Shown: piece after piece, positions 54,575 through 64,000 of the stretch
Numbering within the stretch: position 1 is the first letter of the stretch
Layout of the letters: the number at the start of each line of letters is the position of its first letter
DNA from: Symsagittifera roscoffensis
Lineage: Eukaryota > Xenacoelomorpha > Acoela > Convolutidae
Direction: 5' to 3'
Assembly: GCF_963678635.1 (NCBI RefSeq)
Contig: NC_087065.1
Location: forward strand, 42,409,430 to 42,473,429
Length of the DNA stretch: 64,000 bases
Translations under genes and position numbers: made by a program
The notes under the pieces: generated by a model
Told to the model about the DNA's origin: nothing
The model's input: only the letters and a program-made list of their open reading frames with translations
Databases searched by the model: none

Positions 54575-56125
54575 AAAAGTTTTATAAACCGGTGTAGCAC
54601 ATGAACAAGGAAAAAAAGGGGGTATGCATGCAAATAATAAAAAAAGACAATGTGTAGACTGATGTGCGACAATTGGGGTAGAGAAGTTTTCCTTTGTTAA
54701 TTCGTCACAGTCTGTACAAACAAGATGGGGAGGTTAGTGTCGCAAATTGTTATGCTGATTTTTGAAAGCCAATTTGTGTTCATAACATATCGAGCAAAAA
54801 TGTTGAAGGGTTGATTTTATCAGGCTTCCAAAAAACTTTGCAAATGACGTGATGTACATATTAAACTGGAGACCATACAATTTTAATGATTTCATCGACA
54901 ATGGAGAATACCATTTTGGAAGAAGAGCAAAGAAAAGTCCTCTGATTCAATGTTGGCCCAAACAGAAGAATTAGGCTTCAAATGGCAATTATTTTTTTAA
55001 TTTAATTCAATAAGGCCAGTTTTTGTTACTTGGCTATAAAATTTTAAAATACTGGTGTGGGGCTAGCCACTATATCAATTTTTGAAGTGAATACTGAAGA
55101 TCGGTGTAAAATTGCAATTTTCAACTATAAAAAACGAGCAAAGAAAACCAATTAGTTGACACAATTTCTCTTTGTAATAAGTGTCTTTTTTACTCAAGTT
55201 TTGAATTTTGCATTCTATATTACTGGGGTAAAATTGTGGATGATCAGTTAGGAGTCGGAAAAAATTAAAATCTAGAAACAAGGCAAAAGCTTAAATCTTG
55301 ATAAGAAAGATGTTCATTACATCTGACAAGAACTTCAATATACACTTAGAAGATGGACTGTAGTTCAAAAGTTCTTGTAATAAAAACGGTGACCGGCTGA
55401 TTAATAATTTTGAACAACATATTACCAACTTGCAAGAATAGGAAGATTCGAAAAGAATTCGGATTTTCTTTCAATCGCTAGGAAATGACACAGTTCTTAA
55501 AAATTGCGATGGTTCCCTTGGATTTTGATAATAGTGGATAAAATTGAATTTACTATGCAAATCTGTAAAAAAATATCTGGTCTCACTGGTTGCACCAGTT
55601 TTACTAAAAAAAACGATGGGTCGATTGATAGATACTTTTGTTTCAAGTAGTAATTCAATTTTTAAGTCTCGGTTAAACTTTATCATAGATCATAGTCGAT
55701 CTGCTTCTAGCTTCAAAATGATATTTATACAAATCGATAAATTTAAAAGGGTTGGTGAATAGAAAAACGAAAAGATTATGCACAACTGTTAATCTGTTTA
55801 TAACTCTCACCAATGTGAGGAGATTTCGGGAGGATTCTCTTAAAACTTTTCTCTCCTTCAATATTTTGTTGGGAATTGGTGGAGAGAAGATGGGAAGAAG
55901 TACAATTTCCAGTTTCCGATGTCAGTTAGGGCCGTGTGCCTGACTCAAGAGATAATGCTTTCGGTGTCGGTTTCGATTAAGTTATTGGTTTTAAGAAAAC
56001 TGTTTTAGGTACAACTTTAAGCCGTGAGTGACTCTAAAAGAAATTTACTATAAGGAAACTGTAGTTTTAGTTTTTAGAGACGGAGATAAGAAACAGAATA
56101 CAATAGTTTAGCCGTCTTTTTGAGC
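54575..56125. repeat. Block B, copy 1 (repeated at 58,325-59,882)
   Basis: About 1.55 kb nearly identical to 58,325-59,882 (for example AAACCGGTGTAGCACATGAA, GGAGACCATACAATTTTAAT and TTTAGCCGTCTTTTTGAGCG at both). Its last 450 bases are an old relative of the start of block C. A plus-strand open frame at 54,807-54,972 (YILNWRPYNFNDFIDNGEYH) looks protein-like but is short. Confidence 0.88.
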
Positions 56126-56129
56126 GTAA

Positions 56130-57100
56130 GAATTTAGCCAAAAAATTTTTTTGGTTTGTGATCACGTTTTCGACCATTTGAAACATGTGAAGCAAATTTG
56201 TTTTCGGTTGTGTTTAATGAACGCAAAAACACGTACCACAAATAATCATCGGAATGGTTTCTACTAAAAGAAACAATAAGTAGATTCATAGATCTTTTGG
56301 TTTTAATTAGTAGCATAAGTTATGTCTCGATTGAATTATACCATAAATCATAGTCAATCTGGTTCTAGAGCTGAAACGATATTTTTATAAACAGGTAAAA
56401 GAAAAAAGATGATCAAATAGAAATGTTTAAGGTTTTTTCACAGCTATTCATCTATTGTTAACTTTTACCATTGGAAGGGATTTCTTTTATAATAACTCAA
56501 GACTTTTCTCTTCTACAACATTTTGCTGGGATTTAGTGAAGAGAGAATGGGAAGAAGTTACTGTCTGCTGCTCGCCAAGAATCTCCGCTGTCAGTTGGGG
56601 TAGTGTGTCCGACTCAAGGGTGGTTGCTTTTGGTGTCGGTTTGGATTGCTTTAATTAGCTTAAGAAAATTATTTTTACTAGAGTATTTAGTGAATCTAAA
56701 AAATTTGCCTATTTTGAGATAGACATTTGCCTTTTTTTGAATTTTTACTAAATCAATTATTAATTAATTTAACTGTTGGATCTCATGAAAAGTCCTCCTT
56801 TTTTAGATACTTTATTATTCAAAGCATTGGGAAATTCATCTTCTTTCAAAGCCAACACAATAAGCATACTCCACCTGACTGATATTGTGGATAAATATCA
56901 AGTTCCCTCGATCATTTGTTAAATTTTTATGAAACTTTTTGCCTTTTTTCAAGGGTAAAAAAACGGATAGAAAAAAATCCTATTAGATTTCGAAAAGCTA
57001 CTAAAAATTTGGAAGGCATTCTTATCTTAAAGTGTAAAAGAATTTAATTTGGAAAAAAGTCAACTCGAATCTTATGTAAGCAATTTTCAGATGAGCAGTT
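56130..57100. repeat. Block C start, copy 2 (also at 47,430)
   Basis: Nearly identical to 47,430-48,420, with a deletion of about 60 bases near 57,088 (the AAACAATAGCCTTTTGTACT segment of copy 1 is missing). Confidence 0.85.
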
Positions 57101-57229
57101 TTGAAAACAATCCCCAAAATGGGCATTGCTTCAACTTACAATTGTACAAAAACATTCTAAAATGTGCAAAGTTAAGGTGAACTTGTAGAAACAAAGTTGA
57201 AATTCTTTTTAAATGTTAGTTGGATAAAT

Positions 57230-57884
57230 TTATAAGTTTCTGCTCGAAGGCCACATTATAGTCTCTTGGAAGTTTTATCTTTTTTTTTGCTACTGCCTCT
57301 AATTGTCTCTGCTCTTCTTCTGTTTTTCTTTTTTGTTAGTTTTTCAGTCGCACTTTTTCTAATCTAGAAGAATAATTGCCATTCATCCACGTTTGTTTTT
57401 CAGTAGCTTTATTTCTAATGCTTTTGTCAGCCGGTCCCAAGATTGATCGCCGTTGTAGGGAAAACCTGTAATTCCGCTGAATGGGAGAAGCAGAGATGTA
57501 TCTCATGATTTGATTAGGTACTCCCTTGTATTTCTCTTTTTTAGATATTTCTTTCTTTAGCTTAAAGGAATTGTTCTGTGCATGAATGAAAAAAACTCGT
57601 TAAAAAAAATTCCAGAAACAGGATGGTTGCCCAACCGTGGCAATATTTTTTGTTTCGAAGGTCTCCTGAAGCATCCACTTGTTGATTTCTGACTTCAAAC
57701 AATAACTTTCTGGGTCATAAGAACTTTGGGGTTACCATGAGATAGGTTCAAGTCACGATGTTTCTGTACAATTAACCGTTCGGCTATATCGGGAAACTTC
57801 CCTGCTCCCATTGGCAACCTCCCAAGGACAGAGAGGCTGGTTTTTTTGTGCCTCTTTCTATTTCTGATTTTCTTTTTATGCAAA
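57230..57884 (-). pseudogene. Unidentified conserved minus-strand reading frame, copy 2
   Basis: The minus strand reads KKTSLSVLGRLPMGAGKFPD and IAERLIVQKHRDLNLSHGNP to a stop at 57,695, then GITGFPYNGDQSWDRLTKAL with stops further on. Compared with copy 1 the motif GRLPMGAGKFP and NLSHGNPK are unchanged while flanking residues vary (E/D, V/I, CH/RD, I/V). The family is unknown. Confidence 0.5.
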
Positions 57885-58324
57885 GACCTGGATCTTTTTA
57901 CCGGTTCTGGCGCCGGGTTTGCGTTGAGAAAAATCCAGTTTGATACTAGGTCACATTTCTTTTCTAAATATATAAAAAATTTTGCACCAATTTGTCAACG
58001 TTGCTTTTCTTTGCACAATTTAGGCAACCTTATATAATCAAAAGGGTTTTATAAAAGCAAAAAAAATTCTTTAGAAAAAATGAAATAGAGCGTAAATCAT
58101 CCACAGGCTTAATAGGGTACCTTTATGGTTGAAAAGTACTAGCAAAAAACCGAAGGGAATTAGACCTTTTCCAACCTTCTTGATGTACTTTTGTATCAAA
58201 TTGGGTGGTATTATCTGTGTAGTACACAGTTTCACCAGAATGACAAAAAGTAAGATAGATTGTGACGTTTTATTAGCCCTATTTTAGAGAATATTGTTTG
58301 TTTTGCGTATTTTCTACTTGGAAA
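57885..58324. other. Spacer between blocks C and B, nothing recognised
   Basis: AT-rich sequence of 440 bases past the right edge of the tandem duplication. A short plus-strand open frame (LDLFTGSGAGFALRKIQF, from 57,891) has no known domain. Confidence 0.4.
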
Positions 58325-59882
58325 AAGTTTTATAAACCGGTGTAGCACATGAACAAGAAAAAAAAGGGGTATGCATGCAAATAATAAAAAAGACAAAGTG
58401 TAGACTGGTGTGCGACAATTGGGGTAGAGAAGTTTTCCTTTGTTAATTCGTCACAGTCTGTACAAACAAGATGGGGAGGTTAGTGTCGCAAATTGTTATG
58501 CTGATTTTTGAAAGCCAATTTGTGTTCATAACATATCGAGCAAAAATGTTGAAGGGTTGATTTTATCAGGCTTCCAAAAAACTTTGCAAATGACGTGATG
58601 TACATATTAAACTGGAGACCATACAATTTTAATGATTTCATCGACAATGGAGAATACCATTTTGGAAGAAGAGCAAAGAAAAGTCCTCTGATTCAATGAT
58701 GGCCCAAACAGAAGAATTAGGCTTCAAATGGCAATTATTTTTTTAAATTTAATTCAATAAGGCCAGTTTTTGTTACTTGGCTATAAAATTTTAAAATACT
58801 GGTGTGGGGCTAGCCACTATATCAATTTTTGAAGTGAATACTGACGATCGGTTTAAAATTGCAATTTTCAACTATAATAAAAGAGCAAAAAAATCAATTA
58901 GTTGACACATTTTCTCTTTGTAATAAATGTCTTTTTTACTCAAGTTTTGAATTTCTGCATTCTATATTACTGGGGTAAAACTGTGGATAATCAGTTAGAA
59001 GTCGGAAAAAATTAAAATCTAGAAACAAGGCAAAAGCTTAACTCTTGATAAGAAAGATGTTCATTACATCTGACAAGAACTTCAATATACACTTAGAAGA
59101 TGGACTGTAGTTCAAAAGTTCTTGTGATAAAAACGGTGACCGGCTACCGGCTGATTATTAATTTTGAACAACATATTACCAACTTGCAAGAATAGGACGA
59201 TTCGAAAAAAAATTGGATTTTCTTTCAATCATTAGGAAATGACCCAGTTCTTAAAAATTGCGATGGTTCCCTTTGATTTTGATAATAGTGGATAAAATTG
59301 AATTTACTTTGCAAATCTATAAAAAAAAATCTGGTCTCACTGGTTGCACCAGTTTTACTAAAAGAAACGATGGGTCGATTGATAGATAAGTTTGTTTCAA
59401 TTAGTAGTTTAAATTATAAGTCTCGGTTCAATTTTATCATAGATCATAGTCGATCTGCTTCTAGCTTCAAAATGATATTTATACAAATCGATAAATTTAA
59501 AAGGGTTGGTGAATAGAAAAACGAAAAGATTATGCACAACTGTTAATCTGTTTATAACTCTCACCAATGTGAGGAGATTTCGGGAGGATTCTCTTAAAAC
59601 TTTTCTCTCCTTCAATATTTTGTTGGGAATTGGTGGAGAGAAGATGGGAAGAAGTACAATTTCCAGTTTCCGCTGTCAGTTAGGGCCTTGTGCCTGACTC
59701 AAGAGATATTGCTTTCGGTGTCGGTTTCGATTAAATTATTGGTTTTAAGAAAACTGTTTTAGGTACAACTTTAAGCAGTGAGTGACTCTAAAAGAAAATT
59801 ACGATAAGGAAATTATAGTTTCAACTTTTAGAGACGGAGATAAGTAACAGAATACAATAGTTTAGCCGTCTTTTTGAGCGTA
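58325..59882. repeat. Block B, copy 2
   Basis: Repeats 54,575-56,125 with small indels and about 97 percent identity by eye. Unlike copy 1 it is followed not by block C but by 59,890-60,480, an old, diverged relative of block C. This suggests the ancestral order was B then C-like sequence. Confidence 0.88.
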
Positions 59883-60485
59883 AGAAATTAGCGTCCCTGA
59901 AAAATGCACACAGGCTCATCTTAAACAGTTTTCTCTGCACCTGCTATTAGACTTTAGTCCTTTTCTAATTTTTATCCTTCTTTTTTTTCAGTAGACTGAC
60001 TTTTCCATTTTATTGATTTTTCATATCAAGGAATCAGTATTTAGTTTAACAGGAAGAAATCAAAATAGTTTCACCTGCATGCAGTACTTTAATTTTCAGA
60101 GCATTGGAGGATCCATCCATTTTAAAAACCAAAACAATAGCCACCTTCCCCTCGACTGGTGTCGTGGATAATTAATAATTTCCATCGATCAAAAAGTACT
60201 TTTCTTATGAAACTCTTTGAATTTTTTCAATGTTGAAACAACTGATAGAAAAAAAATCCGTACAGAGTTTGACAAATTAGATATTTTGATTCGATGTTTA
60301 AACTTTCAAGTTCTTGTACCTGTTGAAACCTGATTTGAATAATAAATTGAAAAATTATTATTCCTAAGTGTGAACGAATTTAGAATAGAAAAGGGTCCAC
60401 TCGAGTCTCATGTAAACAGTTAACACAATAGTCTTTTTTATTATGTAGCAATTCTTATATTACAGGTTATAGCAATATATCTAAT
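59883..60485. repeat. Ancient relative of block C
   Basis: Segments 60,085-60,480 match 48,090-48,420 in order (AGCATTGGAGGATCCATCC against AGCATTGAGAGGTTCATCTT; GTGTCGTGGATAATTAATAA against GATATTGTGGATAAATATCA; CTCATGTAAACAGTTAACACAATAGTC against CTTATGTAAGCAATTGAAACAATAGCC). Identity is far lower than between the recent copies. Confidence 0.6.
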
Positions 60486-60879
60486 TGTAGCCCTTGTACT
60501 CATGTTTTGATTGACATTGAAAATTTGTTCTTAAAATTTTCTGCAAAAAACTGCTGTTCATTTAGCCTACTGCTGTTCGAATGTCCCTAAATTTTAGTTT
60601 TTTGTATTATCTTTCTATCACACCTCGCTGAGAAACCTACACTAATTTGAAAAAAAAACACTTTGTACTTTTTGAAGACTATGGTTGGAACATTCTGTGC
60701 TACTTGCACAATAACCAGCAAACTTATTCAAAAAACTTTCAACTTGCAAATTAAATGAGTACGACCTACTTTACTTTATAGAAAAAATATGTTTGTAATT
60801 TTGAACGCAAATTTCTTCAAAAACTTTTTGTATGAGCTTAAAATTGATTCTGCGACTTTAACATTAACTGTGCATTTTG

Positions 60880-61460
60880 TGAATTGTAAGCGGATTCCGC
60901 AACAGGCAAAAATCAGATTTGTCGCGGAATCCGCAACATTGCTTTTCTTCTTTGATCTTCTCTGAGGTTTTGGATTCCACGGACAAATAGCTAAAATACT
61001 GTATTGCTTAAAATGGCTCTATAAACAGGCAACTTTGCAGAAACCGCAACAAAATATGTGTAATCCGGACCCAGTTTGTGGAATCCATGAACAAACAATT
61101 TTATATATGTTTAGTAAACTTAAGCGGTCGCGGAATCCACAACTGTAAGTGAAATCCGCAAATTGTAAACGGAATTCGCAAATTGTAAGCGGAATCCGCA
61201 AATTGTAAGCGGAATCCGCAAATTGTAAGCGGAATCCGCAAATTATAGGCGGACTCCGCAAATTGTCAGCAGAATCCGCATAAATTTGCGGAACTCACTT
61301 ACATTTGCGGAATCCGCTTACTTTTGCAGAATCCGAAACAACTAGCTATAGTCGCTCGTTGAGGAATCTGCAACAAAATCAATGTGCGAACAAAATTTAC
61401 GTTACTGGTTATCGTACGCGGAATCCACTGAATTTTTTTAAGGGGAATCCACTTACATTT
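60880..61460. repeat. GCGGAATCCGC palindromic repeat cluster
   Basis: The near-palindrome GCGGAATCCGC occurs repeatedly. Between 61,140 and 61,275 it forms a tandem array of about six 20-base units GCGGAATCCGCAAATTGTAA. After 61,275 the same units run in the opposite direction (ATTTGCGGAATCCGCTTAC). Scattered copies extend to 60,890 on the left and 61,450 on the right. The arrangement can fold into hairpins or a cruciform. Confidence 0.9.
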
Positions 61461-62609
61461 TGGAACATGTTTAAAGTGTTGTCACTGGAATTCAGGAACA
61501 TACAGACACAAAATTGTGCGCCTATCCAGTGCACTGCACAATTTGGCCTCGTAATAAAAAAATCCCCCAAATTCTGGGTTTTGCTCGATATTTTGTACAA
61601 ATCTAAAAATTGCGTATCATATTACTTTCATGAATGAAAATTGTATGATAATTAGTTTTTCCGTAAACTCCAGATATGGAATTGCCTCTACAAGCAATTT
61701 TCGTGTATCGAAGGCAACCCGGGCGCTTCTGCAGTTGTGTGAGCATATCCCTTCATAATCCTAAAGCTAGGATGGTAAAGAAACATTTTGTAAACTGATT
61801 TTTCTCATAGTTTAGACTTCTTTGAGCAATTGTTTCAACTGCTGCTAGCTGCTTTTACTATTGTCAGATTGTCTTAAATTTAATTTATTAATGGTGCAAA
61901 TAATGACTGCTATTGTAACAAAAGGTTAAAAACTCGTAAGATGTTAGTCATCGTGGGCGCTATCTAAACGGTACCCTGACTTTCTCTCTTTGCTGATGGT
62001 TTGAACTATCGATCTCAAAGGACTCGGGCAGACCAAATGAAAGTACTTTGATCTCCAATATGCGACTTCAGTTAGTCATATAAGGTCTGAAATGTACCGC
62101 TTTCAACCTATTGTGGTTGATTTCGGTATCTTAGTTCTTTTGAATGACAATTAAGTTTCAGTCATTTTAACTCAAAGTGATCAATTATTTGTCGGTATAA
62201 ACAGATTTGTCAGTTTTTGGAAGGTTTAGTTTATACTACCGGGCTTTAAATCAGCCTTTGAAGTCGATATTTCAGTCTAGTTTCTATCTTCTGTTTAATT
62301 TGTGATCAGCTGGTATTTTCTTGGAAACTCGTCCAACGCAAACTTTGTCATATTTTTGAAATATACAAATAGTGTTGTAAATTATTTTTGATTTTTAGTA
62401 CTTTGACATAAGTTTGACCCAGTTTTTCAAGAACTTGCTTACCCGGCTCCTGGGCACAACAGACGTGATCAAAAGGACGTTGCACCTAAACTAAACTCGT
62501 GATTTGAGGGCAATAAAAAGAACAAAGAAAAACACTAGAAGGCTCAAACTTTATCGATCCTGCAATCTTCTCAGTTCCTCAAATGGTCTGTTCGATCGTC
62601 TGGACAAGA
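61461..62609. other. Intergenic, nothing recognised
   Basis: AT-rich sequence without a domain, RNA gene or clear repeat. Short open frames only. Confidence 0.45.
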
Positions 62610-62641
62610 GAACACAACACAACACAACACAACACAACACA
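62610..62641. repeat. AACAC microsatellite
   Basis: About six perfect copies of the pentamer AACAC in tandem. Confidence 0.95.
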
Positions 62642-63154
62642 GCTAATAAGCCTCGAGACTTGAGACAATTTTCAAAAAAGTTATCAGCTTTAAAGCCTGC
62701 TGGACCGGACCGCGCCAAATATCGCAAAGCAGACCATTGAGATCGCTCAAAAGTATTAGTGCTAACTAGTCTAAATAGCTATCACCGTTCAATATATCAT
62801 TAGATTGTTATAAATCCCTAAGCCCGCTATCCTAGCCGAGGCTTGAGAGATTTGCAGCTACAGAAGTGTCTGGCTTACTAGCATTGCGTAATACTGGGCG
62901 CACACCCTGAAACTACCCACTTTTTATGACCATCGGTGCTAATTTTGCCCCACTTTGATTTCAAGCAAATAGCTCACCAGTTGAGATTCATAAATCGAGA
63001 TTTACTCTGCCAAAATAAGGCTAATTACCTCACCTACTTGTATGCACCTTGATGACAACTGTTTTGAAAACTTGTAAGTTACCCAAAAATAAACAAAAAC
63101 AATTCCTGGCGTAGTAACGCAAGTCCAAACAATATTCCCAAAACTATAACCAAA
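62642..63154. other. Upstream region of the last gene
   Basis: No coding exon is seen. It should include the 5' untranslated sequence or promoter of the secreted-protein gene starting at 63,155; I could not identify a specific promoter element. Confidence 0.4.
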
Positions 63155-63617
63155 ATGTTACCAACAAACAGACTTGTGTGTAAGTTCTTTTTAACCTTGC
63201 AGTTAATTTTCACCACGAAAACTGTAGGGGCGTCGGGTGTCGCGCGAGACTTAGCAGCCGACAACATACCGACACTCCGAGACTTCTTCGGGGACCTGGA
63301 TGAAATGCCGGAGGAAGTGTTCATTGATATGATTCAAGACTTGCTAACCACCATCGCCGCCACTTGTAACACTCAGACAGAGTTTAGTTACTGGGTGTGC
63401 AATCAATACGATATGTTTGGAACGTTGCTTGACCCTGACGGCTATAAGTTCGTCAACTTGACCCAGTTTCCAGACAGGAATGTCACTGTTTCGCAGACTA
63501 GAGAAGGAGCTTACATCCAAGGTCTGCTAGGCGCATTTTTGACCCAGAAGTTGCACTTTTATAGACTACGAAGGCAGAATGTTTGCGGGGTGGACACAGG
63601 GGATCTCATAGCAGAAG
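63155..63617 (+). CDS. First coding exon of an unrecognised secreted or membrane protein (partial)
   Basis: Begins at ATG 63,155 and runs 154 codons plus one base to a strong donor (GCAGAAG then GTGAGT, phase 1). Residues 1-25 (MLPTNRLVCKFFLTLQLIFT ...) have the basic-hydrophobic pattern of a signal peptide. The rest is rich in acidic and aromatic residues (LRDFFGDLDEMPEEVFIDMI), has four cysteines after the signal and two N-glycosylation sites (NLT, NVT), so it is probably extracellular. Codon use and GC content are higher than the surroundings, as in the PLD exons. I do not recognise the family; further exons lie beyond the window. Confidence 0.75.
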
Positions 63618-64000
63618 GTGAGTGGCTACTCTTCTCAAGTTAATTATGGCGACCCCTCCGCTCGCAATCCATAACCTAAAATCAACTCTTCCTAAACCCA
63701 TCCCCTATAATAGCGACATCTCCAATTTTGGAGGAGGGTCTCACGGAACTCTACCAAAAGTTTCAAGGAGGCTCAACGTTCGAAAAAAAACATACCGTTT
63801 CAAAAAACATGCCGTAGATTTTTGTCAAATTTTATTAAAATTTGCTGGACCACCTTTAAAGTGTTTCCGTCTTTCAAGCGAAGCTTTGATGATTCGAGAC
63901 CCACTATCATCCACGGTATAAGTTTTAATAGCGAAACTCAAAGAAAAAGCATCAAGTTATGTTGTAAAAATGTAATCCTAGGGTCCTTTCAAAATTATTC
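63618..64000. other. Intron 1 of the secreted-protein gene (incomplete)
   Basis: Starts with the donor GTGAGTGG and continues to the window end. No second exon is recognised; the open frame at 63,622-63,921 has no domain and overlaps the donor, so I treat it as chance. Confidence 0.55.

Larger units (their letters stand above)
49184..57868. repeat. 8.69 kb tandem duplication, copy 2
   Basis: Repeats 41,828-49,183 with a ~2 kb replacement or insertion (54,140-56,130). Within it, a 78-base segment at 53,392-53,469 (GTTTCTGTAAATATGGTCTG ... CCCCCAGTTAATGA) is tandemly repeated at 53,471-53,547, a change absent from copy 1. After 57,873 the sequence leaves the repeat. Confidence 0.92.

Noticed and set aside
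63622-63921. 99-codon open frame after the secreted-protein exon
   Set aside because: It overlaps a strong splice donor, has no domain and its codon pattern resembles intron.

Overview
The window is nuclear DNA from an invertebrate animal. The evidence is long GT-AG introns, a PX-PH phospholipase D of the animal PLD1/PLD2 type, AT-rich non-coding DNA and a very high load of BEL/Pao, Ty3/Gypsy, non-LTR, hAT-like and other decayed mobile elements. I cannot name the species. No bacterial-style operons, CRISPR arrays or rRNA genes are present.

Layout. 0.2-5.6 kb: a broken BEL/Pao retrotransposon (+) that keeps gag, protease, RNase H and integrase but has lost the reverse transcriptase core. A telomere-like CCTAAC stretch sits at that scar. 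5.6-10.5 kb: a diverged ~1 kb duplication, a small inverted-repeat element built from ACAATTCAGCC words, and a 1.24 kb minisatellite with a ~24 bp unit. 10.5-16 kb: mostly featureless, with a non-LTR reverse transcriptase tail (-) and a tRNA-like SINE remnant (-).

16.0-39.0 kb: the one clear host gene, a phospholipase D (+). I can assemble nine coding exons whose splice phases all agree (1,284 residues, both HKD motifs intact). Its introns hold a 0.9 kb GTCGAA-rich element, a LINE tail split by a hAT-type MITE with an 8 bp target duplication, and, in the last interval, two separate triplications. One is a ~2.39 kb unit carrying the penultimate coding exon and the 5' part of a Gypsy element. 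The other is a ~1.2 kb unit carrying the Gypsy integrase zinc finger. The rest of the Gypsy pol follows, then the last PLD exon at 38,784-38,969.

39-60.5 kb: no host gene seen. Pieces of a family-B DNA polymerase (protein-primed type, minus strand) lie in a ~7.4/8.7 kb tandem duplication with older duplicates nested inside. A second conserved but broken minus-strand reading frame accompanies it. This is probably the remains of a large self-synthesising DNA element. 60.5-63.1 kb: a GCGGAATCCGC palindromic repeat cluster and a short AACAC microsatellite. 63.2 kb to the end: the first coding exon of an unrecognised secreted or membrane protein (+), whose remaining exons lie outside the window.

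The main theme is repeated local tandem duplication with 4-5 bp junction microhomology (PLD exon 8, the polymerase relic), acting on a gene-poor, transposon-rich tract while one enzyme gene stays readable through it.
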